NCBI RefSeq assembly: GCF_008801835.1
Contig: NZ_VZOW01000004.1
Coordinates: 186,001 to 250,000 of the forward strand
Direction: 5' to 3'
Origin: Cupriavidus pauculus
Lineage (GTDB): Bacteria > Pseudomonadota > Gammaproteobacteria > Burkholderiales > Burkholderiaceae
Length of the DNA stretch: 64,000 nucleotides
In this document: piece after piece, positions 1 to 9,600 of the stretch
How positions within the stretch are numbered: position 1 is the stretch's first letter
Layout of the letters: every line of letters begins with the position of its first letter
Notes under the pieces: model-generated
Seen by the model: only the letters and a program-made list of their open reading frames with translations
Database searches by the model: none
Told to the model about the DNA's origin: nothing
Position numbers and translations under genes: made by a program

Positions 1-609
1 GCGGCGGGCCAGTCCGCGCTGGCGGTGCAGTGCGATGTCAGCCAGCCCGATTCGGTAGACGCCATGTATGCCACGGTGCGCGAGCGCTTCGGACGGCTCG
101 ACGTGCTGTTCAATAACGCGGGCGTCAATGCGCCGGCGCTGTGTATCGACGAACTGTCTTTCGAACAATGGAAAGCCGTGCTGGACACCAACCTGACCGG
201 CGCGTTTCTGTGCGCGCGCGGCGCCTTCGCGCTGATGAAATCGCAGGATCCGCGTGGCGGCCGCATCATCAACAACGGATCGATCTCGGCCCACGCGCCG
301 CGCCCCAACACGGTGCCCTACACGGCCACCAAGCACGCGATCACGGGTTTGACCAAAAGCCTGTCGCTCGACGGCCGGCCCTATGACATTGCCTGCGGCC
401 AGATCGACATCGGCAACGCGGGGACCGACATGGCCAACCGCATGGCGCGGGGCGTGCCGCAGGCCAACGGCGAGATTCGCCCGGAACCGCTGATCGATGT
501 GGCGCACATTGCAAGTTCTGTGTTGCACATGGCCAATCTGCCGCTCGGCGCCAACGTCCAGTTCATGACCGTGATGGCCACCAAGATGCCGTTCGTCGGG
601 CGCGGCTGA
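1..609 (+). CDS. SDR family oxidoreductase, 3' part (5' end outside window)
   Basis: The frame is open from base 1 to the TGA at 607-609, giving 202 residues, so the N-terminus with the glycine-rich NAD(P) motif lies upstream of the window. The visible part has the classical short-chain dehydrogenase signatures: NNAG (start of the active-site fold), the catalytic Ser in NGSIS, and YTATK, matching the YxxxK catalytic pair. The family performs NAD(P)-dependent oxidation or reduction of alcohols and ketones in the cytoplasm; the substrate cannot be read from sequence. The gene converges on the ankyrin gene, only 22 bp away. Family assignment is firm, specific function unknown. Confidence 0.9.
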   Translation, partial: AAGQSALAVQCDVSQPDSVDAMYATVRERFGRLDVLFNNAGVNAPALCIDELSFEQWKAVLDTNLTGAFLCARGAFALMKSQDPRGGRIINNGSISAHAPRPNTVPYTATKHAITGLTKSLSLDGRPYDIACGQIDIGNAGTDMANRMARGVPQANGEIRPEPLIDVAHIASSVLHMANLPLGANVQFMTVMATKMPFVGRG

Positions 610-631
610 GGCCCGTTCTCCCGGCCGAGAC

Positions 632-1141
632 TCAGTGCGCGCCGCCGCGTCCGGCCATGAACGCCGCCGCATCGGCGGCCGTCATACCGCGGCTGTCGCG
701 CGCATCGGGATTGGCGCCGTGCGCCTTCAACAGCTCGACGATCTCGGTGCGCTGGAACATCGCCGCCGTCATCAGCGCGGTGCGGCCATCGGGCGAAGCG
801 CCTTCCACGTCGGCGCCGTGCGCCAGCAGGATTTCGACGATGTCCTTGAAGCCCTTGTAGGCGGCGCCGGCAATCGGCGTTTGTCCCATGGCGTTGCGGA
901 TATCGGGCGACGCGCCGGCTTGCAGCAGCGTGCGCAGCGCGTCGGCGTGGCCGTAATAGGCGGCCAGCATCGCCAGCGTGTCGCCTTTTTCGTTGCGCAG
1001 GTTGGGCGGCATGCCGCGCGCGATCAGCGCAGCCAGCGCCGCGGCATCGCCATTGCGGGCCAGATCGAACACCTGCCCAAGCGCGGCGATCATGCGGGCT
1101 TCTTCGTCCGCAGTCATGGTGGGAGATTGCGTGTTGTCCAT
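632..1141 (-). CDS. ankyrin repeat protein, catalase partner (AnkB-like)
   Basis: 169 residues with four ankyrin repeats covering nearly the whole protein, for example GDTLAMLAAYYGHADALRTL and GRTALMTAAMFQRTEIVELL, with the typical TxLxxAA and GADxxA pattern. There is no signal peptide or membrane segment in this start choice (MDNTQSP). It lies 99 bp downstream of the catalase on the same strand. A catalase followed by an ankyrin protein is a known pairing: in Pseudomonas aeruginosa ankB follows katB and is needed for full catalase activity and peroxide resistance. The same role is inferred here. A GC-rich hairpin between the genes may tune the expression ratio. Confidence 0.88.
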   Translation of the reverse strand: MDNTQSPTMTADEEARMIAALGQVFDLARNGDAAALAALIARGMPPNLRNEKGDTLAMLAAYYGHADALRTLLQAGASPDIRNAMGQTPIAGAAYKGFKDIVEILLAHGADVEGASPDGRTALMTAAMFQRTEIVELLKAHGANPDARDSRGMTAADAAAFMAGRGGAH

Positions 1142-1168
1142 CTGCCGTGATTCCTGTGAGTTCGATGA

Positions 1169-1187
1169 CCGGCGCCGCCGGCGCCGG
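1169..1187. promoter_or_regulatory. GC-rich hairpin between catalase and ankyrin gene
   Basis: A perfect 8-bp inverted repeat (CCGGCGCC / GGCGCCGG) with a 3-nt loop lies in the 99-bp catalase-ankyrin spacer. It lacks a T-run, so it is not a standard terminator. It could be an mRNA-stabilising or attenuating stem between two co-transcribed genes. Structure is seen; role is inference. Confidence 0.35.
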
Positions 1188-1240
1188 CACGCGTCGGCCG
1201 CCCTGTGCCGCTTGCTGCAGGACAGGGCGGGCCGCGCGGA

Positions 1241-2689
1241 TTACTTCGCGGCTTCGATCAGCTCGATCGCCGCGGCCACGCCTGCGCCGTAGGCCGGATC
1301 GGCCGCCGTGCAGTGCTTGATGTGGGTTTGCTGGATATGTTTGGACACACCCTTGATGGCGCGCGCCGTGTTATCGAACAACACCTGCTGCTGCGCCGGC
1401 GACATCAGGCGGAACAGCGCGCCCACCTGCGAGAAATAGTCGTCGTCCGCGCGGTGGTTCCAGTGATCGGCCGTGCCTTCCAACGTCAGCGGCGGCTCGC
1501 GGAAATCGGGCTGCTCGGCCCATTCGCCCTTGGTGTTCGGTTCGTAGGCGATGGTGCCGGCGTGATTGCCGTCGGTGCGCCCGCGGCCGTCGCGGTGGTA
1601 GCTGTTGACGTACTTTGCCGCCTTCGGCGAGTTCACCGGGATCAGGTGATGATTCACGCCCAGGCGATAGCGCTCGGCGTCGCCGTACGAGAACAGTCGG
1701 CCTTGCAGCATCTTGTCCGGCGAGAAACCGATGCCAGGCACGATCGTCGACGGCGCGAATGCCGATTGCTCGACTTCGGCGAAATGATTCTCGGGATTGC
1801 GGTTCAGTTCCAGCATGCCCACTTCGATCAGCGGATAGTCCTTGTGCGGCCACACCTTGGTCAGATCGAACGGGTTGTACGGCACCTTGCTGGCATCGGA
1901 TTCCGGCATGATCTGCACACAGAACTTCCAGCGCGGGAATTCGCCGCGTTCGATCGATTCGTACAGGTCGCGCTGATGCACCTCGCGGTCCTGGCCCGTG
2001 ACCTGGGCCGCTTCGGCGTCGGTCAGGTTCTGGATGCCCTGCTGGGTGACGAAATGGAACTTCACCCAGAAACGGTCCATGTTGGCGTTGATGAAGCTGT
2101 AGGTATGGCTGCCAAAGCCGTGCATGTGACGCCACGTACGGGGAATGCCCCGATCGCTCATCACAATCGTGACCTGGTGCAGCGCCTCGGGGAGGCCCGT
2201 CCAGAAATCCCAGTTGTTTTCGGCGCTGCGCAAACCGGTGCGCGGATCGCGTTTGACTGCGTGGTTCAGGTCAGGGAACTTGAGCGGGTCGCGCAGGAAG
2301 AACACCGGCGTGTTGTTGCCGACCATGTCCCAGTTGCCTTCCTCGGTATAGAACTTGATGGCAAAGCCGCGGATATCGCGCTCGGCATCGGCAGCGCCGC
2401 GCTCGCCGGCCACCGACGAGAAGCGCATGAAAATCTCGGTCTGCTTGCCGACCTGCGAAAACAGGTTGGCGCGCGTGTACTTGGTGATGTCATGCGTCAC
2501 CGTGAACGTGCCGTATGCGCCCGACCCCTTGGCGTGCATGCGGCGCTCGGGAATCACTTCGCGGTCGAAGTGGGCAAGCTTCTCCAGAAACCAGACATCC
2601 TGCAGAAGTGCGGGGCCGCGCGGGCCGGCGGTCTGGATGTTGTTATTGTCGACGACGGGCGCGCCGAAAGCGGTCGTGAGCTTTTTCAT
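1241..2689 (-). CDS. heme catalase (clade 3, small subunit)
   Basis: 482 residues. It converts hydrogen peroxide to water and oxygen. Diagnostic features: catalytic His52 in [12 protein letters not shown], distal Asn125 in [11 protein letters not shown], and the proximal heme-ligand tyrosine in the [14 protein letters not shown] segment. The length is that of small-subunit catalases, with no C-terminal flavodoxin-like domain. Start is the ATG giving [11 protein letters not shown], preceded by AAGGAA; an upstream in-frame start at 2719 would add ten residues but crosses a palindrome. There is no signal peptide, unlike periplasmic KatB of Pseudomonas, so it is probably cytoplasmic. Pairing with the ankyrin gene suggests an inducible peroxide-defence operon. 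Confidence 0.96.
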   Translation of the reverse strand: MKKLTTAFGAPVVDNNNIQTAGPRGPALLQDVWFLEKLAHFDREVIPERRMHAKGSGAYGTFTVTHDITKYTRANLFSQVGKQTEIFMRFSSVAGERGAADAERDIRGFAIKFYTEEGNWDMVGNNTPVFFLRDPLKFPDLNHAVKRDPRTGLRSAENNWDFWTGLPEALHQVTIVMSDRGIPRTWRHMHGFGSHTYSFINANMDRFWVKFHFVTQQGIQNLTDAEAAQVTGQDREVHQRDLYESIERGEFPRWKFCVQIMPESDASKVPYNPFDLTKVWPHKDYPLIEVGMLELNRNPENHFAEVEQSAFAPSTIVPGIGFSPDKMLQGRLFSYGDAERYRLGVNHHLIPVNSPKAAKYVNSYHRDGRGRTDGNHAGTIAYEPNTKGEWAEQPDFREPPLTLEGTADHWNHRADDDYFSQVGALFRLMSPAQQQVLFDNTARAIKGVSKHIQQTHIKHCTAADPAYGAGVAAAIELIEAAK

Positions 2690-2710
2690 GACAGTTCCTT
2701 GAAGCTGAAA

Positions 2711-2731
2711 GCGTGACACGCGGTGTCACGC
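2711..2731. promoter_or_regulatory. perfect 9-bp inverted repeat upstream of catalase
   Basis: GCGTGACAC-GCG-GTGTCACGC is a perfect dyad whose near end is 22 bp from the catalase ATG, just upstream of the ribosome-binding site. In mRNA it would form a strong 5'-UTR stem; in DNA it has the geometry of a dimeric repressor operator. No regulator is identified. It does not match the OxyR consensus. Confidence 0.45.
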
Positions 2732-3378
2732 ATGGACGTTTGTGGGGCTGGGGCAGGCTGCCGCTTGCTGTACGGCCGGCATCCGGGTGCTTGTGGCGCC
2801 CGAGGCATCGATCGCACGCAGGAGGCCGGCGAACTGACTCACCGGCAGGAGTCGCTCTGAACTATCGCAGATGCCTTGCGACAAGTCACATCGTATTGAT
2901 CAATGGGGGTGATAGGCCATAAGACCTTCGGATAGCGGATCTAAATTTCCTTTCAGTCTGCCTTGCCTGCCGTATATGCCTGAGCAGCCGTGCCGCCGTG
3001 CCGCCGTGCCGACGGCGGTGCGACGATTTCCCTCTATTTCTGGCACTGTTTCCCCGGCTGGTCCCTTCCGCCGCGGGCCAGGCGTATGCCGATTTCCTGA
3101 GCCGGCCACTTACCCCCATTTTCTCGCTGCGCCGATGCTGATTTTCAGGTTGTGGCCATTTCGATATCGGTTTGGACAATCGACAATGCTGTCCTAAAAA
3201 TGTCGAGGCACATGAGCCAGCCATTATGGTTTGCGCATTCGCTGAAATATTAGTTTCTGAATTGGCATTATTCCAATCGAAATCGCTAAGCGTACTGTCG
3301 TCACGCCATCTTGAGACGGTGGCCTCCGCATTTTCATAAAAATCCGCCTGGTGATAATAGGCCGCATACGGACTCACG
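2732..3378. other. intergenic region, catalase / first autotransporter
   Basis: About 650 bp without a convincing gene; frames here lack ribosome-binding sites and recognisable protein. The half near 3170-3370 is clearly AT-richer than the surroundings and must hold the autotransporter promoter. The last part (around 3330-3360) resembles the leader of the second autotransporter near 6585-6650: both carry CATTTTC-n-AAAAT, CGCC-TGG and ATAATA blocks, indicating that the paralogues share upstream DNA. The dyad ATTGATCAAT near 2895 could be part of a peroxide-responsive catalase promoter, but this is weak. Confidence 0.5.
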
Positions 3379-6261
3379 ATGACGCATATAAAACCCGCAC
3401 TTCGGCACTCGGAAACGACCATGGCGCTCCGCCCGCTCTGTGCTGCCATCCTCGTCCTGTTCGCCGCTCCGGCGCAGTCGCTTACTACGATTGGCCCCAG
3501 CACGACCACAGTGACAGTTGACTCGGATAACTCGTATATCGTCCCACAGGGGACCACGATCAGCGTGACAAAAGACGCGGCCGTGGTGGTCGACGGCAAG
3601 GTGATCGGTGGCGTCGGACCGGTGCAAGTCTTCAACGATGGAGTGATTGCCACGCAGACGATTCAGGGTACGCACGCCATTATCTTCAATGTCCCGGGCG
3701 CTTTTACAAATGAGGCCACCGGGAAAGTCCTCGGCGTGACAGACGGCGTACACATGGAAGCGCGCGGGTTCAGCAGCGTCGAGAATCGGGGCGACATCAG
3801 CGCATCCGTCAGTCACGCCATTTACTTCGGCGAAAACGCCCGCGGGTCGATCGAAAACTACGGCACCCTTAATGGCGGAGCAGCCGGTGCCATTGGGTCG
3901 TCATCCGAAGGTATTCGCTTGTATAACAGGGAAGACGTCAGCGTCTTCAACCGGCAGGGGGCCGCGATTTATGCCGGCGCGGGCGATCCTAATCTTTGGG
4001 GCGCGGGCATTCGTAGTCGCGCATCGGGCACCGTGACGATCCAGAATGACGGGCTGATTTCGGCCTATGTCGGCGGCATCCTGAACGAAGGCAGTGGCTC
4101 CATGCAAATCCAAAATCGCGGCACCGGGATCATCCGGGCGGTAACCGGTCCGGGCGTGCAACTGAATCAGAGCGATTCGCTCGTCAATCGTGGCGAGATC
4201 ACCAGCACCGAGAACGCAGCCATCGTGCTCAATGGCAATGACAACCGCGTGTATCTTGGCTCGGGATCGGTGCTGAGTGGCAAGGACGGGGTGGTGCTCC
4301 GAAGCGCAGGCACCGGCAATACGCTGACGCTGTTGGAAACTAACAGCGAGGCGGGCAGTATCACCGCGGACCAGGGCAAGGAACTGGCGGGGCTGATTGC
4401 CGACACGGGCAGCAACTGGGTTCTTGGCAGCAACGTCGCGCTGGCCGGCACGACGGCAGCCACGCTGGCGGTCAACGGTAACCTTACGCTGACTGGCATG
4501 GTGTCCCAATACGCCGGTGGCGGCACCACCATCAGCCCGACTGGGAGCTTGACGTTAGGCGTGGGTGGCACCTCCGGCATGGTCGACGGCGATATCGTCA
4601 ATGACGGTGCGCTCGTTTTCAACCGCAGCGACGACCTGACCTTCGACAAGACCATCTCCGGCACGGGCAGCGTGACGCAGCAGGGAAGCGGGCAGCTTGT
4701 CTTTACCCGCGACCAAACTTACAGCGGCGACACCACGGTGAGCGCGGGAGCATTGATCCTGAATAATGGTGCGCAGCTGACGAACACACGGCAGGTGACT
4801 GTGGCGCAAGGCGCGACGTTCGGTGGCTATGGCGGCGCGGGCGGATCGGTCGTCAATAACGGCGTGTTGGCGGTGGCCGACGCCGCGCCCGGTTTCGAGG
4901 GCGGCCCGGCCGGAAGCTTCGTGGTGGGCGGCTCGTTGGTGAACAACGGCGAAATTCGCATGGGTAGCGTGGTGCCTGCCAGCAAGCTGATCGTGAACGG
5001 CGACTACACCGGCAACAACGGCAAGCTGACGTTATTCACAACGCTGCGCGGCGACGCTTCGCCGACAGACATGCTGGTCGTGCACGGCAACACGGCGGGC
5101 CAGACAACGATCAAGGTGAACAACGCACGCGGCACCGGCGCGCCAACGGTCAACGGCATCCGCATCGTGCAGGTGGACGGGCAATCGAATGGCGTATTTG
5201 CGCTCGATGGCCGGCTGGTGGCCGGCGCGTACGACTACCAGCTGTTCAAGGGGGGCGTGCAGACGCCCGACGATGGCGACTGGTATTTGCGCGCCCAGGG
5301 CAGCCCGGCGCCGCGCCCAGAAACCGGCACCTATCTGGCCAATTGGGCGGCGGCGCAAGCGATGTTTGTGCATACCTACCGTGACCGGACCGGCTTTATC
5401 GATCCGCGCGGCGGCGACGGCAAGAACGTGGCGCCGACCAATGTCTGGGCGCGGGTGTCGGGGGGACACGCCGATGGCAATGCGGCCGGCGGCACCGTGA
5501 GCCAGTGGGCCGACTCCGCCATCGTGCAGGCCGGCATCGACGTGCTGGATCGCGTGTCCGGCAACCACCGCTGGCAGGCCGGCGTGATGGCCGGCTACGG
5601 CACGTCGACCACGCACGCCACGGCACAAAGCTATCCTGGCACCTCGCGCGGGACGGTCAATGGCGGTAGCGTGGGCATTTACGGAACCTGGCGCGGCAAC
5701 GCCGTGGGCGTCGATGGTCCCTATGTCGATACATGGGCCCAGTACGGCTATTTCGACAACACCGTGCGCGGCATCGCTCTTGCGCAGGAAAGCTATTCCA
5801 GCCACGTCTGGAGCGGATCGGTCGAAGCAGGCTGGGCGTTGCCGATCGGGCGGACTTCCGACGGCGTAGTAAATATCGAGCCGCAATTGCAGCTGATCTA
5901 CAGCGACTATCAAACAGGCGATCACACCGAAAGAAACGGCACGACGGTGCAAAGCCGCAACGGCGGCGGGCTGGTTACGCGCCTGGGCACGCGCCTCTTC
6001 CACGCACCGAACCCGGACGCCTCGCCGCAGTGGCTGCCGTATCTCGAACTGAACTGGTGGCACAACACCAGCCTCAATGCCATGACGTTCAATGACACGG
6101 TCGTGTCGCAGGATGGGCCGCGAAATCGTGTTGAAGTGAAGGCCGGCGCGCAAGCGCAGATCAATCAACGTTGGCGCATGTGGGGCAACATTGCTTATCA
6201 ATATGGCGACGGCGGTTACGAAAGCATTACCGGATTGATGGGGGTGCGATACATCTGGTGA
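3379..6261 (+). CDS. autotransporter with C-terminal beta-barrel, short paralogue
   Basis: 960 residues from the first ATG; a second ATG at 3421 (MALRPLCAAILVLF) has a better GGAAA site and would also give a normal signal peptide ending near APAQS. The passenger (about 35-690) is rich in N, G and T with repeating NxGxI/GxGxxxxN strands typical of a right-handed beta-helix. The autotransporter barrel fills about 690-960 (NVWARVSGG onward) and ends YIW, the terminal aromatic needed for outer-membrane insertion. No protease or lipase triad was seen, so an adhesin or surface-structure role is inferred. N- and C-terminal regions are homologous to the next gene, which has a large extra insert. Confidence 0.9.
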   Translation: MTHIKPALRHSETTMALRPLCAAILVLFAAPAQSLTTIGPSTTTVTVDSDNSYIVPQGTTISVTKDAAVVVDGKVIGGVGPVQVFNDGVIATQTIQGTHAIIFNVPGAFTNEATGKVLGVTDGVHMEARGFSSVENRGDISASVSHAIYFGENARGSIENYGTLNGGAAGAIGSSSEGIRLYNREDVSVFNRQGAAIYAGAGDPNLWGAGIRSRASGTVTIQNDGLISAYVGGILNEGSGSMQIQNRGTGIIRAVTGPGVQLNQSDSLVNRGEITSTENAAIVLNGNDNRVYLGSGSVLSGKDGVVLRSAGTGNTLTLLETNSEAGSITADQGKELAGLIADTGSNWVLGSNVALAGTTAATLAVNGNLTLTGMVSQYAGGGTTISPTGSLTLGVGGTSGMVDGDIVNDGALVFNRSDDLTFDKTISGTGSVTQQGSGQLVFTRDQTYSGDTTVSAGALILNNGAQLTNTRQVTVAQGATFGGYGGAGGSVVNNGVLAVADAAPGFEGGPAGSFVVGGSLVNNGEIRMGSVVPASKLIVNGDYTGNNGKLTLFTTLRGDASPTDMLVVHGNTAGQTTIKVNNARGTGAPTVNGIRIVQVDGQSNGVFALDGRLVAGAYDYQLFKGGVQTPDDGDWYLRAQGSPAPRPETGTYLANWAAAQAMFVHTYRDRTGFIDPRGGDGKNVAPTNVWARVSGGHADGNAAGGTVSQWADSAIVQAGIDVLDRVSGNHRWQAGVMAGYGTSTTHATAQSYPGTSRGTVNGGSVGIYGTWRGNAVGVDGPYVDTWAQYGYFDNTVRGIALAQESYSSHVWSGSVEAGWALPIGRTSDGVVNIEPQLQLIYSDYQTGDHTERNGTTVQSRNGGGLVTRLGTRLFHAPNPDASPQWLPYLELNWWHNTSLNAMTFNDTVVSQDGPRNRVEVKAGAQAQINQRWRMWGNIAYQYGDGGYESITGLMGVRYIW

Positions 6262-6668
6262 CGTCGTCACAAGATATGACGAGCAGGGCGGCGGCACCCG
6301 CGCCTTTCGGTTGCGCCATCCGCGGCGGTTTTGCATTCGAACATGCGTGCGCTTGTCGCCCCAACCACCTCTACATTGGAATGATCCTGCGCCAATTTCC
6401 GTACAAATTACCCCATTCTGGCGGAAATTAAGAATTCGGCTAATGAATTGCATTGCGCTTGTTTTTATGATCGACGCGGTGCCGGCTTTAATCGTCCGGT
6501 CGATCAATAAAATACTGCGCAGGGCGTTATGGCAATCATTGATACAGACGCGGATGTATGTGTCGAAGTAGTTTTCGCAACATTTTCCAGAAAATGCGCC
6601 CTGGCGCGCTTCCGGGAGCTTTCCTATAACGGCCCGTTCCCAGGCAAGAATAATAACCGGGGTGCGCG
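6262..6668. other. AT-richer leader between the two autotransporters
   Basis: About 400 bp without a credible gene. Base composition is AT-richer than the flanking coding DNA, as in front of the first autotransporter, which is a frequent pattern for xenogeneically silenced surface-protein genes. The segment 6583-6655 matches the first gene's leader in short blocks. The second gene's ribosome-binding site (GGGGTG) is at the right edge. No terminator with a T-run was found after the first gene. Confidence 0.45.
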
Positions 6669-9600
6669 ATGAGACACAGCAAACGCCCGCTGCCGACTCC
6701 GCCATCGCCCCGGCGAGCCATCTCCTCCGCGCCGCCCAGGCTGCGGCCGTTGTATGGTGCGGTGCTGATGCTGTTCGCCACGTCGGCGCAGTCGCTGACC
6801 ATTATCGAACCCAGTTCGACCAACGTGACGGTGTCGGGGGATACCAGTTATCGGATCAATGCCGGAACTGTCATCACGGCGCCCGGCAACTCCGTGACCG
6901 TCAATGGTACGGACGCCGTGACGCTGAGCAATGCCGGAACCGTCGCCGGCACCGTTGGCGGCGCAGCGCTGCAATTCAACGTGCCCGCGACGTTTACCAA
7001 CGAACTAGGTGCCAGCGTCATCGGCGTGACGTACGGCGTCAACATGAGCGGCAGCGACGCGGGTGCCAGCAACGTCGTCAATCGCGGCGATATCAGTTCA
7101 TCGGTCAGTCACGCCATCTACTATGGCGGCGCGGCGAGCGGCGCGATCGATAACTACGGCACGCTGAACGGCGGCGCCGCGGGCGACGTTGGCAACACGG
7201 CCGACGGCATCCAGCTGGCAACCAGCGGCAATGTTGTCGTCACCAATCGGGCCGGCGCGTCGATCGTTTCTGGCAAGGGCGACCCGACATACGGTACCGC
7301 GGTCCTGGTCAGCCAGAGCGGCGATGCGCTGATCCAGAACGCCGGAACGATTGACGGCTACCTCGCCGGTATCCGGCACGATGGCAGCGGCACCGTTCAT
7401 ATCGACAACGCCGCCACGGGAACGATTCGGGCCGCGGTTGGGGCGGGCGTGCGGCTCAACGATGGCGACGCGCTGGTCAATCGCGGCGAAATCAGCAGCG
7501 CCGGCGGTGCGGCCATCCAGCTGGACGGCAACAATAACGACGTGGTGCTCGGCGCAGGGTCGGTGCTCAACGATAACGGCACGGCGGCCATCGTCAGCCA
7601 CGGCGTCGGCAACACGCTGCGACTGATCGAATCGGGCAGCGAGGACGGTAATATCACCGCCTCGGCAGGCCACGGTCTGGCCGAATTGACCGCCGATACC
7701 GGCAGTGACTGGACGCTGGGCGGCAATATCACCCTGGGCGGGGATTCGGGCGCGACGCTCGGCGTGAATGGCCGGCTCACGCTCGGCGGCACCGTGTCGC
7801 AGGACGGCGGCGGCGGCACCACCATCGGCGGCACTGGCCAGCTGACAGTGGGCCGCGGCGGCACGAGTGGCATGATCGATGGCAACATCGCCAACGCCGG
7901 TGCGCTGGTGTTCGATCGCCGCGACAGCGCCCGCTTCGACGGCGTGCTCAGCGGGTCCGGGTCACTGACGCAGGTTGGCGCGGGCACCATGACGCTGACC
8001 GCTGCCGGATCGTCGCAGGGTGCGGTGAAGGTCGAAGCGGGCACCCTCGCATTCGCGCAGGCCGGCGACTTCCGCGCCGACACGTATACCACCGGCACCA
8101 ACGCGACCACCTCGATCGCGGCCGATGCGACGCTCGACGTGGCAGGCAATTTCACGCAGGCCGCTGGCTCCACGCTCTCGGTGACGCTCGGCGCCGCGGA
8201 ACCCGTGATCACGGCAAATCGCGCCGCGCTTGGCGGCAGCCTGTCGGTCAGCGGTCTTTCCGCCAAGGCCCCCGAGTCCGCCAGCGCGCTGGCTGCCGAA
8301 AAGTTCCGCGTGCTGCAGACCAGCGCCGGCATATCCGGCGATTTCGACCACGTCAGCTTCAGCGAAACCAGCCCCGTCAATTACCTGACGATCGACGGCG
8401 CCAAGAGCAGCGACGACCTCGGCTACGATGTCGGCTTCGATCTGGCGTGGCGCGGCGACACGGCCAGCGGCAATGGCTTGTTTACGCTGGCCGATGCCTC
8501 CGACACGTTCGATCTCGACGTGCAACTGGCCGACCGCACTGGCAGCTTTTCCAGTGGCTGGGACGGTCGCACGTTGACCAAAAAGGGCGCAGGGACATTG
8601 GTGCTGTCGGAGGCGGCCGCCTACACGGGCGATACGATCCTCGGCGAAGGCACGATGCGCACCGACGTCGCCGACGCCGTGGCGTCCAGCGGACACGTCA
8701 GCGTGGCGAATGGCGCGACCCTCGACCTGAACGGTTTCGACCAACAGATCCAGCATCTGAACGGCGCGGGCAACATTGCGCTGGGCGGGGCGACGCTGGA
8801 CCTCCGGAACACCGACGACTCCGTATTCAACGGCGCGATCAGCGGTGCGGGCACGCTGCACAAGCGCGACGCGGGATCGCTGACGCTTGGCGGCGTCAAC
8901 GTTTATGACGGCGGTACCGTCATCCACGACGGCCGGCTCATCGGCACCAGCGGCGCCGCGTTCGGTTCCGGCGCGATCGACAATGGCGCCACGCTGCAAC
9001 TCGATTTTTCGTCCGATAGCACGCTCACCAATGTTCTGGGAGGCAGCGGCACGCTGGCCAAGACCGGTGCAGGCACGGCCACGCTGAACGCCGCAGGGTC
9101 GACGCAGGGCGCGGTGGCGATCAACGCGGGCGAGCTGCGGCTCGCGCAGGATGGCGCGTTCCGCACCACGGGCGACTTCACGGTGTACGCGGGCGGCACG
9201 GTGTCGCTGGCCGAGCCGTCCACGCTCGAAGTGGGCAACCGGCTGTCGGTGGACGGCACGCTGAACGTGGTGGCGCGCGCCGATGGCACCGCCATCACCG
9301 CGCAGACCGCGCACATTGGCGGCGGCGCGTCGTTCAATCTGACCGGCTATTCCGCAGCGGCGTCGGCCAGCGCGTCGGAGCTGGCCGAGAAGGCGGTGAC
9401 CGTGATCCACACCACCGATGCCAACGGGCTGACCGGCGGGTTCCAGACGGCCACCATCGCCGGATCGTCGAGCCCCGCCGATTTCCTGACGCTGGGCGGC
9501 ACCTATACCGAGCAGGACTTCACGGTGGGACTCGGCCTGACGTGGTACGCATCGCACGGCACGTCGCCGCAGGCGGCGCACGGCGTCTTCACGCTGACCG

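Noticed and set aside
1205..2716. Plus-strand open frame of 503 codons over the catalase
   Set aside because: The minus-strand reading gives full catalase motifs; the plus reading has none.
2888..2914. Possible OxyR site in the catalase upstream region (ATTGATCAAT and nearby ATAG)
   Set aside because: The spacing of the half-sites does not match the tetrameric OxyR pattern well enough to list as a feature.
2886..3653. Minus-strand frame of 255 codons in the region before the first autotransporter
   Set aside because: It overlaps the autotransporter signal-peptide region, has no start signal and no family features.
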